A DNA stretch of 9,418 bases from positions 1 through 9,418 of the forward strand of contig JAJAZG010000292.1 in assembly GCA_026785865.1 (NCBI GenBank), written 5' to 3'. Below the pieces are notes generated by a model. That model searched no databases. It was given only the letters and a program-made list of their open reading frames with translations, and was not told where the DNA came from. Made by a program: the position numbers and the translations under genes. How positions within the stretch are numbered: position 1 is the stretch's first letter; every line of letters begins with the position of its first letter. Source of the DNA: Pseudanabaena sp. CAN_BIN31 (GTDB lineage Bacteria > Cyanobacteriota > Cyanobacteriia > Pseudanabaenales > Pseudanabaenaceae). Shown piece by piece: positions 1 through 5,896 of this stretch.

Positions 1-622
1 CCTCTTCAGTGCCAATGCGATCTACTAAACCGAGTGCGAGTGCTTGCTCACCTGTAAATACTCGTCCATCCGCGAACGATCGCACTGTCGCAGGGCTAAG
101 CTTGCGACCTTCAGCAACAGTTTCTACAAATTGGTTATAGCTGCTATCGATTAAAGATTGGAGAATCACTCTTTCTTCGGGAGTAATTTCGCGATCAAAA
201 GAGAGAATATCCTTGTAAGTACCAGATTTGATGACTTTAAAAGAAACACCGATTTTATCGAGCAGTTTTTCGATATTGTTACCGCGCAAAATTACGCCAA
301 TACTACCTGTAATTGTGCCAGCATTGGAAACGATGTAATCTGCGCCAACGCCGATGTATACGCCACCACTGGCGGAAATATTACCAAAACTAGCAACAAC
401 TTTTACTTTTTCGCGTAGTCGCTTGAGTGCTGCATAGATTTCTTGAGAATCGCCAACGGTTCCGCCAGGGCTATCGATGCGGAGTAACAAAGCAGGAAAT
501 TTTTGTTCTTCGACAAATTCAAGGGCTTCAAGAACTCGCGTTCTCGTACCAGAGCCGATCGCCCCTGTGATTTCGATGCGTGCGATTTTTTTGCGGAATT
601 TACGTTTGAGAAAGCCGAACAT
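1..622 (-). CDS. sppA: Signal peptide peptidase SppA, short form (3' part outside window)
   Basis: A serine protease of the S49 family, which cleaves residual signal peptides at the membrane. The 207 visible codons start MFGFLKRKFRKKIARIEITG and continue through the ClpP-like fold: the LLRIDSPGG segment at 46-54, the nucleophile in SASGG (Ser85), and the general base in SGTYKD (Lys137). The SASGG and K-D-I contexts match the Ser/Lys dyad known from bacterial short-form SppA. There is no N-terminal membrane segment, only a basic amphipathic start, as in short cyanobacterial forms. The ATG at 622-620 is the only sensible start; the ribosome site is weak (A/T-rich leader). The frame runs off the left edge, so the C-terminus is missing. 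It lies 115 nt downstream of the R-M tail remnant and probably has its own promoter in the spacer. Confidence 0.93.
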   Translation of the reverse strand, partial: MFGFLKRKFRKKIARIEITGAIGSGTRTRVLEALEFVEEQKFPALLLRIDSPGGTVGDSQEIYAALKRLREKVKVVASFGNISASGGVYIGVGADYIVSNAGTITGSIGVILRGNNIEKLLDKIGVSFKVIKSGTYKDILSFDREITPEERVILQSLIDSSYNQFVETVAEGRKLSPATVRSFADGRVFTGEQALALGLVDRIGTEE

Positions 623-737
623 GAAGTTATTTAATTTTAATTTTGACTTGATCTTTACTATTTTAGCTGTTTGCTGCAAAGGATGGGCTTTGCTAGATTT
701 CTGGCTATTTAATAGCGATCGGCTAATCCTTGGATTG
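623..737. other. A/T-rich spacer upstream of sppA
   Basis: No gene is visible. The spacer presumably carries the sppA promoter; TAAAAT-like boxes occur on the minus strand, but I see no convincing -35/-10 pair. A 13-nt palindrome, GCTATTTAATAGC, lies at 704-716 and could be a small operator. This is a guess. Confidence 0.3.
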
Positions 738-806
738 TCATATTTTGGGCGATCGCATTTCTTCGATGATCGCCATAGTCTGGACGCTGGCGGTGCAGAC
801 TCTTTT
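738..806 (-). pseudogene. Stranded 3' tail of a second R-M gene
   Basis: On the minus strand this segment reads KRVCTASVQTMAIIEEM, then RSPKI and a TGA at 740-738. The intact R-M gene at 1568-5356 ends QRVCTVSVETMAIIEQMPTK. At DNA level 757-805 matches 1581-1629 at 44 of 49 positions in direct orientation. Codon-level differences (V to A, E to Q, Q to E, one silent) look like divergence between two related genes, not random decay. Similarity stops abruptly at 806, next to the HNH stop codon at 810-812. No start codon or upstream body exists, so this is a remnant. It implies that a related R-M gene once ended here, or that the cassette between the repeats was inserted with a replacement tail. 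Confidence 0.72.
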
Positions 807-809
807 TAT

Positions 810-1259
810 TTATATTTCTACCTCATCACTCAATGGGGGATGCCATCCGCCCCGAATCCATAGACGGCGGGCGGTAATGATCGCACTATCATTATGTTTT
901 TCATCATTGAGATCTAAGCGATCGCAAGTTGCGCGACCAATTGAAGTCTTACCCCGAATTGTTAAACCACTATTTTGCCAGATAAAATGATTATTCCATC
1001 GATCTAAACGTGGATTAAATAATAAGACCGAAATCAGCAGTTTTGGGTCAATTCCTTTTGTGAAATTATAACGATAGCCATTGCATCGTTGACAAGCCAA
1101 AGCTAAATTATCAAGTTGATCGGAACCACCTAAAGAACGAGGCTGAATATGATCGATTTCAAATCTTGCGGCACTTGCTTCTTCTGATGAATGACAATAT
1201 TCACACAGATAACTAGCTCGTTCTCGAACCTGTTGCCGAACTTCTTTAAGAATAGCCAT
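810..1259 (-). CDS. HNH endonuclease
   Basis: A 149-residue HNH-fold nuclease. The motif is complete: first zinc pair C19-x2-C22, catalytic block with D36-H37 (FEIDHIQPRSLGG), the N51 position in DNLALAC, and second zinc pair C56-x2-C59-N60. The remaining ~90 residues include a WNNHF block and end W-I-R-G-G-W-H-P-P plus eight residues. From memory, many cyanobacterial relatives end near GWHPP, so the gene looks whole. Its ATG is 2 nt after the stop of the 80-residue gene, which suggests one transcript and coupled translation. Both genes lie between direct repeats of the R-M gene's 3' end. Substrate and role are unknown; a restriction-like or homing-like role is inference from context. Confidence 0.9.
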   Translation of the reverse strand: MAILKEVRQQVRERASYLCEYCHSSEEASAARFEIDHIQPRSLGGSDQLDNLALACQRCNGYRYNFTKGIDPKLLISVLLFNPRLDRWNNHFIWQNSGLTIRGKTSIGRATCDRLDLNDEKHNDSAIITARRLWIRGGWHPPLSDEVEI

Positions 1260-1261
1260 AT

Positions 1262-1504
1262 TTATAGAGACTCACCAATAATTTTGGCATTTAACAATGT
1301 AAAAATGCGATCAAGTTCAAGGATTCCTCTCAACTCTGAGTCTTCTTCTGTAGTTAATTTCAAATCTCTTTTTTTGTCATTAAGAACCTCAAGCCGAGCT
1401 TGCAAATCGTCATTAAATTTGAATAAATATAAATGACGAATTGGTTTTATTTGAATACCAGAATCAATAAAAGAAGATGGTTGAACCATGAGTTGAGCGT
1501 TCAT
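1262..1504 (-). CDS. Small conserved-looking protein paired with the HNH gene
   Basis: An 80-residue acidic, soluble, mostly helical protein. The region LYLFKFNDDLQARLEVLNDKK is followed by LTTEEDSELRGILELDRIFT, which resembles short proteins I remember beside HNH genes in other cyanobacteria; I cannot name a family. The start at 1504-1502 is supported by AAGGA about 10 nt upstream, a much better ribosome site than that of the HNH gene. The next gene begins 2 nt after its stop, so the pair is almost certainly co-transcribed. It starts 63 nt after the R-M gene's stop, so it may share that transcript. It could be an accessory or control partner of the nuclease; nothing in the sequence proves this. 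Confidence 0.72.
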   Translation of the reverse strand: MNAQLMVQPSSFIDSGIQIKPIRHLYLFKFNDDLQARLEVLNDKKRDLKLTTEEDSELRGILELDRIFTLLNAKIIGESL

Positions 1505-1567
1505 TTTTGTTTTTCCTTTGATGTGAACATGAATGGATTTTCTTGCTGATAAAACTTGAGTTTACAC

Positions 1568-4500
1568 TTACTTTGTTGGCATTTGTTCAATGATCGCCAT
1601 AGTTTCGACGCTGACGGTGCAGACTCTTTGCAGTAAGTCGATGACTTGAGATTTATAATCAGCAAATTTATAGGTGTTAAAAAGTTTAGCGATCGTGGGA
1701 TCTTTGGGTTTCTTTTCTTTGTATTGGTCGAGTATCCATTCCAGTGCTGATCGGTTGCCGAGTTTGTATTCCCATGCGATCGCCTTTACCCCAATCAACT
1801 GCGTATTCTCATCTAAAATAATCACACCATTAGTTTTGTCGGCTTTAAGTTTGGCTTTGGGGTTTGCTTTGTTGTCTATTTCTACTTGTTGCAGTCCGTA
1901 GGGTTGGATGGTTTCATAGTTGAGATGTAAGTCCATTAGGGATTTGCCCCATGCCGCCCATTGATGGAAGTCTTCATAAAATGGGAGTCGGGGAAATTCG
2001 CGTTTGAGGTTGAGTTCGTATTTGGTGCGGTAGGCGGGATGGTGGAGGACTGCGTAGGTGTAATGGAAGATGTCGAGTTTGGTGATAATTTTCTCAGGCA
2101 ATGGGCTTAAGCCCATTGTTACTTTGTTGCTATCTATGTCATCAGGCAAGGGAGGCAAGGGGCTTAAGCCCCTTGTTCTTTCGGTGGAGATGTGTTGGAC
2201 AATTTCGGAAATTGGTCTTAATCCTTTTTCGGGTATTCCATTTTCCCAAGTGGAGATTAATTCTTTGCCCCAACGCTCGGAATGTTTAATGTGGTTGTTC
2301 GATACATAATCCAGAATATTCGTAAGAGCGTCTTCATCCTCAATAGGTTGTCGATTAAATTTTTGCGCCCAAACGTGTTGACCTTTATCCCAATTGCGTG
2401 ATTTTTGAAATTCGTGAGAGCTAAACCCTTTGATTTTGCGGATTTTTTCGGTGAGTTCTTTATCTGTTTCAGCAGCAATAACCATGTGAACGTGGTCAGG
2501 AAGCACATTGAGAGCAGCGATCGCTGTTTCATAGCGTTTGGTAGCTTCGACAATTTTCTCTGCAATAAAAATTTGATCTTCGGCAGAAAAAATCAATGGT
2601 TCACCAACTGTTACTCCGTAAGTAACCATTCGCTCAGAGATTCGGGAGTTATGTGTCACAAAAGTGACAAACCATAGTTGCTTATTGATGAGTAACAAGG
2701 GGCTTAAGCCCCTTGACTCCTCTACAGATCCACCTGCGTTTAACAAGGGGCTTAAGCCCCTTGCCTCTTCTGGAGAGCTATCTGTAAATGACACTTCTGA
2801 AGAGTTACCTGTGGGGGGCAAGGGGCTTAAGCCCCTTGTTGAATGACTTGGCTGATTTGAGTAATGCTCGCGGAACTTCTCCAAAGCCCAGTCAGTAATA
2901 TTCTCAATGCGATCGCCATTCTCATCGTAGCGATAAAGAGGAAGACATTGAGTCCCTCTGGAGCCAATTCCTCCGTCAGGAATATATTTGGTAGCTTGTA
3001 CAACAAAATCAATCTGCATGTGAACCGTGACGCAGATAACTTGATTTGACTTCCCTTCAGGAAAAATTTGGTTGTTTTGATACAACCGATGAATAATAAT
3101 TCGGGAAAGATATAAATTTTTCTTGACAAAAGGTCGCCATGTAGAACTTACACAAGCCTTAGTATCAAATTTTAGTCGAATATTTTTATCTAGATAATTC
3201 TCTAATTCCGATGTCCATTTAATAGTTCTATCAACAAAGTTGTTCAACTCTTGCTTTTTATCAGAGTTTTGCCATCTTTCTGTTTCATCATTATAATAAT
3301 CACAAAAATATTTTGTTTTTTCTAGCAGAAGATTACGATCAAACTCATAAACCCATTCATCTCGATTGCTAACAACGCCTAAAGAGAATAATTTAAAAAT
3401 AGCTCTCTCTTGATCTAACTGCTTGGTCACTTTTGTAACTTTTTCTGCTACAGGAATTAAATCATCAAAGTTGTTGTCAGTTAAATTGATCCAATTGTTT
3501 TTTAAGTCTGGACATATATTATTAAAATTAATTTGAAGAAAGGAATTGTCAGACAAAAACTTAAGCTTATCTAGTGCATCTTCCATATCTGGTCTTTTGG
3601 CATAAAAAATCTGACAAGAACTTTTATCTTTAGCTTTCTGCTTTACAAAAAATCCTATAGCTACACCAGTTTGTATGCCGAAAACATTGTTTTTAGTACC
3701 TGATAACTTTGAATTAGAGCGAACATCACCTCCCAAATCAATGACATAGATGTGACTAAAATCATCTGTAATAGTTTTTCTAAATCCATCAAAAGCGGTC
3801 TTATCAATAAATGATGAATTTGTGATAAATGCTAAGACCCCATTATGATTTAGCCTTTCAGTTGCCCATTTTATAAATCTTACATAAGGATCATAAAGTT
3901 TAGTTTTTTGAGCATTGCTTTGTTTTATATATGTATCTTTGATAAGTTTGTCAATTGACGGATATTGCCTATTTTTATTGTTCTCATTCTCATTTTCTTG
4001 ATTTGCGTTATATGGCGGATTGCCAATAATTACCGAAATCTTGCGATCGTTCTGATTCTGAATCCTTGTCGTATTCTGCACACTCATCGCAAACATATCA
4101 AACTGCTTACCCTCAAACCCACAATGATCCAGCGTATCCACCAGACAAATATTCTTAAACTCCTCATACTTCCCCATCTTCTGAGCATAGGTAAACTCAA
4201 TATTCAAATTCGCAATGTAATAGGGCAGAATCGCCATCTCATTACAATGAATCTCATGCTTATACTTCTGCTCCAACTTATGCGCTGGCAAATACTCAAT
4301 CAACTCCGTTACATAAGTCCCTGTCCCCGTACAAGGATCGAGAATCTCCACACCCTCATCCGACAACAACTTCCCAAAATGCTTATGCACCAAATGATCC
4401 GCACTCTCGATCATAAACTTCACAATCTCATTTGGCGTATACACAATTCCCCAACGATCTGCCGCCTTTGGGTTATAAGCTTTGTAGAAATTCTCATAGA

Positions 4501-5356
4501 GCGCCTTTAAGAACTTCTGCTTCTCATGGTGATTCGCGATATTTTCGGAACTACGGCGAATCACCGCATAATAATATTCAATACTCTTCAAAGTATTACG
4601 GCGCGTCGTTCCTGTAAAAAACGTATCGATCATCGCCGACAATTCACGCGCAATATTATTTTCACGATGGAACTGCGACTCATGGAAAATATTTGTAAAA
4701 ATATCCTCAGTGAGAATGTGCTGAATCAACATCTCATGCACATCAAAAATCTCAATCTCAGGATTAATCGACTGCCGACACACCGCTAAAAACGCATTTC
4801 TGCGATCGCGAAATTGTTGATTTTCTTTCTCCGCAATCTGAATTGTCTCGCGCAACTTTTCGAGAATACTGGGAATATCTTCCTTAAATTTAGTGATCGC
4901 CGCCCGAAAGTCCCGTACTTCAGGGCGCTCATAATCGACAAATACATTTAACAGGCGATCGAGCGCATCCGTATCCAAGATCGACACGCGCCCAATCTCG
5001 CGACTATTTTGGATTAAAACCGCACTTTGCGAATCCTCAAACAGAATATTTTCATCGGGATAACCCTTCGCAAACTTTTTCTCAATCTCATCATCAAGGC
5101 GATCGTACTGATCCTTGCTCTCCCACCACCCATGAGCTAAAGCGATCGCATCTTTAATCGTGCCATCAGGAAAAACAGTAGTATTAAACTTAGTCTTAAA
5201 ATCCAACTCTGGGACTAACAAATAATTACGAGGCTTGCAATAGTCATTCAACAAACGCTCAAAAGCATTACGAATGCTGGTTTCCTTCTTAGAACCACCA
5301 TAGCGAATAATTTTTTCGACTTCTGATTGGTACTGCGTAACCAGCAATCTCGACAT
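1568..5356 (-). CDS. Single-chain restriction-modification enzyme (type IIG/ISP-like) with an in-frame RAYT/REP insert
   Basis: A 1262-residue fused nuclease, N6-adenine methyltransferase and specificity protein. Residues 60-81 hold a PD-(D/E)xK-like nuclease core (PDG at 63-65, E79-S80-K81). A helical connector spans about 150-330. The SAM-binding motif LDPCTGTGT is at 339-347 and catalytic NPPY at 446-449. Residues ~450-800 are the likely target-recognition region and are A+T-rich without HIP1 sites. Residues ~1088-1262 (ITKLDIFHYTYAVLHHPAYR onwards) are the conserved C-terminal part. Between F-R-E-H-Y (828-832) and I1090 lies a foreign ~250-codon segment with a Y1 transposase domain and five palindromes, all in frame; without it the protein would be ~1010 residues, nearer the length I expect. 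The ATG at 5356 has AGGA about 9 nt upstream. No helicase domain is present, unlike full type ISP enzymes. Whether the enzyme still works cannot be told from sequence, but the open frame argues against simple decay. Confidence 0.9.
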   Translation of the reverse strand: MSRLLVTQYQSEVEKIIRYGGSKKETSIRNAFERLLNDYCKPRNYLLVPELDFKTKFNTTVFPDGTIKDAIALAHGWWESKDQYDRLDDEIEKKFAKGYPDENILFEDSQSAVLIQNSREIGRVSILDTDALDRLLNVFVDYERPEVRDFRAAITKFKEDIPSILEKLRETIQIAEKENQQFRDRRNAFLAVCRQSINPEIEIFDVHEMLIQHILTEDIFTNIFHESQFHRENNIARELSAMIDTFFTGTTRRNTLKSIEYYYAVIRRSSENIANHHEKQKFLKALYENFYKAYNPKAADRWGIVYTPNEIVKFMIESADHLVHKHFGKLLSDEGVEILDPCTGTGTYVTELIEYLPAHKLEQKYKHEIHCNEMAILPYYIANLNIEFTYAQKMGKYEEFKNICLVDTLDHCGFEGKQFDMFAMSVQNTTRIQNQNDRKISVIIGNPPYNANQENENENNKNRQYPSIDKLIKDTYIKQSNAQKTKLYDPYVRFIKWATERLNHNGVLAFITNSSFIDKTAFDGFRKTITDDFSHIYVIDLGGDVRSNSKLSGTKNNVFGIQTGVAIGFFVKQKAKDKSSCQIFYAKRPDMEDALDKLKFLSDNSFLQINFNNICPDLKNNWINLTDNNFDDLIPVAEKVTKVTKQLDQERAIFKLFSLGVVSNRDEWVYEFDRNLLLEKTKYFCDYYNDETERWQNSDKKQELNNFVDRTIKWTSELENYLDKNIRLKFDTKACVSSTWRPFVKKNLYLSRIIIHRLYQNNQIFPEGKSNQVICVTVHMQIDFVVQATKYIPDGGIGSRGTQCLPLYRYDENGDRIENITDWALEKFREHYSNQPSHSTRGLSPLPPTGNSSEVSFTDSSPEEARGLSPLLNAGGSVEESRGLSPLLLINKQLWFVTFVTHNSRISERMVTYGVTVGEPLIFSAEDQIFIAEKIVEATKRYETAIAALNVLPDHVHMVIAAETDKELTEKIRKIKGFSSHEFQKSRNWDKGQHVWAQKFNRQPIEDEDALTNILDYVSNNHIKHSERWGKELISTWENGIPEKGLRPISEIVQHISTERTRGLSPLPPLPDDIDSNKVTMGLSPLPEKIITKLDIFHYTYAVLHHPAYRTKYELNLKREFPRLPFYEDFHQWAAWGKSLMDLHLNYETIQPYGLQQVEIDNKANPKAKLKADKTNGVIILDENTQLIGVKAIAWEYKLGNRSALEWILDQYKEKKPKDPTIAKLFNTYKFADYKSQVIDLLQRVCTVSVETMAIIEQMPTK
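1581..1629 (-). repeat. Direct repeat of the R-M 3' end (copy inside the intact gene)
   Basis: This is the last part of the intact R-M gene, ending 13 nt before the end of its stop codon. It matches 757-805 at 44/49 positions in the same orientation, and the two copies bracket the HNH/80-residue cassette. Confidence 0.85.
2099..2118. repeat. REP-like palindrome, variant copy
   Basis: CAATGGGCTTAAGCCCATTG, a perfect 20-bp palindrome (8-bp stem, TTAA loop). A compensated pair of changes relative to the other copies (G to T and C to A) keeps the stem. On the minus strand it reads M-G-L-S-P-L. Confidence 0.9.
2156..2175. repeat. REP-like palindrome
   Basis: CAAGGGGCTTAAGCCCCTTG, perfect. On the minus strand it reads T-R-G-L-S-P-L. 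It lies 57 nt (19 codons) from the variant copy, on the C-terminal side of the transposase core. Confidence 0.92.
2696..2715. repeat. REP-like palindrome next to the transposase start
   Basis: CAAGGGGCTTAAGCCCCTTG, perfect. It reads S-R-G-L-S-P-L, and the transposase core follows within a few residues. Confidence 0.92.
2744..2763. repeat. REP-like palindrome
   Basis: CAAGGGGCTTAAGCCCCTTG, perfect. It reads A-R-G-L-S-P-L and lies 48 nt (16 codons) from the copy at 2696. Confidence 0.92.
2819..2838. repeat. REP-like palindrome, N-terminal-most copy
   Basis: CAAGGGGCTTAAGCCCCTTG, perfect. It reads T-R-G-L-S-P-L about eight residues after the last host-like R-M residues (E-H-Y, 830-832), so it marks the left border of the insert. 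It lies 75 nt from the copy at 2744. Confidence 0.92.
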
Positions 5357-5396
5357 GATTAAGTCCTGAATTAAAAGCGAATAAATAGAAAACCAA

Positions 5397-5412
5397 AGTA
5401 TTTGTTAATACT
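5397..5412. promoter_or_regulatory. Inverted repeat in the R-M leader, possible operator
   Basis: AGTATT-TGTT-AATACT, a perfect 6-bp inverted repeat 40 nt upstream of the R-M start codon, inside the only gap between it and the Mod remnant. R-M genes are often controlled by small operators near the start, but no C-protein gene is visible. Low certainty. Confidence 0.25.
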
Positions 5413-5441
5413 GTAGTCCCCTTACTGAAAACTATCTTAAT

Positions 5442-5636
5442 TCACAGAATTACACTTCGCATACACCAACGCAAATTATCCCCAAAAATCAAGCGATTAT
5501 CAAAAATATCGCGATCGCTTACTCGATGTTCGGCATGATAAGTGCGATCAGGATCTTCCAATAAAATACGCGGCTCCAACTTCGGACGAACATCTTTCCC
5601 AATCCACGTTAATTCTAGTCTTTGCTTACTAGTCAT
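5442..5636 (-). pseudogene. 5' remnant of a type III Mod-like DNA methyltransferase
   Basis: Residues 1-55 (MTSKQRLELTWIGKD, RPKLEPRILLEDP, then HRVS-x4-FDNRLIFGDNL) match the start of cyanobacterial type III Mod-like adenine methyltransferases, in which FGDNL is normally followed by LALKALE and the DPPYN catalytic block. Here the likeness stops at L55 (about 5472). Nine unrelated residues follow, then TGA at 5444-5442. A neighbouring frame across the junction reads A-L-V-Y-A-K-C-N-S-V-N before a TAA at 5439-5437, which would fit an internal deletion joining the two ends of a gene out of frame. No methyltransferase motif remains. The start is 2 nt after the toxin stop, and there is no clear ribosome site. 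Confidence 0.72.
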
Positions 5637-5638
5637 AA

Positions 5639-5863
5639 TTAAAATTGAGATAAAAGCCGATCGTACTCCTCATGCGAACCAATCCAAAACCAGATGACCA
5701 CATCGCCATCCAATTGACCAACAGTGCGATAATTCTTCGTAATCCGAACTGAATAAATTGGCAATTCTGGATATACTTTCTTAAATCGTAAACTTGGATA
5801 ATTGGGATTTTGCTTAAACTGAAGATACGAATCGTTTGCTTTTTCTTGAATCTGAATTGGCAA
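5639..5863 (-). CDS. RelE/ParE-like toxin, orphan and probably 5'-truncated
   Basis: A small mRNA-interferase/gyrase-toxin fold protein. From the TTG at 5863 it is 74 residues and matches the C-terminal three quarters of the family: I-Q-E-K-A, then NPNYPSLRFKKV, PIYSVRITKNYR (R40, Y45-R46), and the D-G-D-V-V-I-W-F-W-I-G-S-H-E-E-Y-D end. In relatives an extra first strand and an F-W-x-x-Y helix precede the L-P. Here the frame continues upstream only as KIIKKLDYLDD to the DUF29 stop, which is in the same frame, with no ATG or GTG. An ATG-to-ATA change at 5893-5888, use of TTG, or loss of the 5' end would each explain this. No antitoxin gene adjoins it; DUF29 lies directly upstream. It is probably inactive. 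Confidence 0.65.
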   Translation of the reverse strand: MPIQIQEKANDSYLQFKQNPNYPSLRFKKVYPELPIYSVRITKNYRTVGQLDGDVVIWFWIGSHEEYDRLLSQF

Positions 5864-5896
5864 ATCATCTAAATAGTCTAGCTTTTTTATTATTTT

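Larger units (their letters stand above)
2099..2838 (-). mobile_element. RAYT (REP-associated Y1 transposase) domain with flanking REP palindromes, in frame in the R-M gene
   Basis: R-M residues ~840-1086. The transposase core runs from about 888 to 1055: a first strand QLWFVTFVTHNSR (893-905), the metal-binding HUH motif in L-P-D-H955-V-H957-M-V, a helix with a W-A-Q-K-F strand (996-1000), and the catalytic tyrosine Y1017 in DYVSNNHIKH, comparable to the YIHxNPVKH block of IS200-like/TnpA_REP enzymes. Known RAYTs nick and join single-stranded DNA at REP hairpins. Here three palindromes precede the core and two follow it, the usual RAYT/REP layout. The core has no ATG of its own before its first strand (the nearest in-frame ATG, M910, is too late) and no stop of its own, so it appears to be made only as part of the R-M protein. 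Start by GTG (V855) or TTG is possible but unsupported. Confidence 0.85.

Noticed and set aside
158..863. Plus-strand open frames over sppA and the following spacer
   Set aside because: The opposite strand encodes a clear SppA with its Ser/Lys dyad; these are shadows.
2696..2838. CRISPR-like array of repeats and spacers
   Set aside because: The repeat is a complete palindrome, spacers differ in length (28 and 55 nt) and contain repeats themselves, and everything lies in a reading frame. REP-like elements explain it better.
2664..2846. Plus-strand open frame with repeated K-G-L-K-P-L peptides
   Set aside because: It exists only because the palindromes read openly on both strands; no start signals and no likeness to a protein. 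It is the shadow of the R-M/RAYT gene.
2095..2855. Intein inside the R-M gene
   Set aside because: The insert has no Cys/Ser at its start, no His-Asn at its end and no Hint-type blocks; the nuclease-like core is Y1/HUH, not LAGLIDADG or HNH.
3965..4510. 181-codon plus-strand open frame rich in Ile, Leu and His
   Set aside because: Antisense shadow of the methyltransferase region; biased composition and no recognisable fold.
5629..5868. Alternative minus-strand frame starting ATG over the toxin
   Set aside because: It is shifted one base from the frame that encodes clear RelE/ParE motifs and has no recognisable protein itself.
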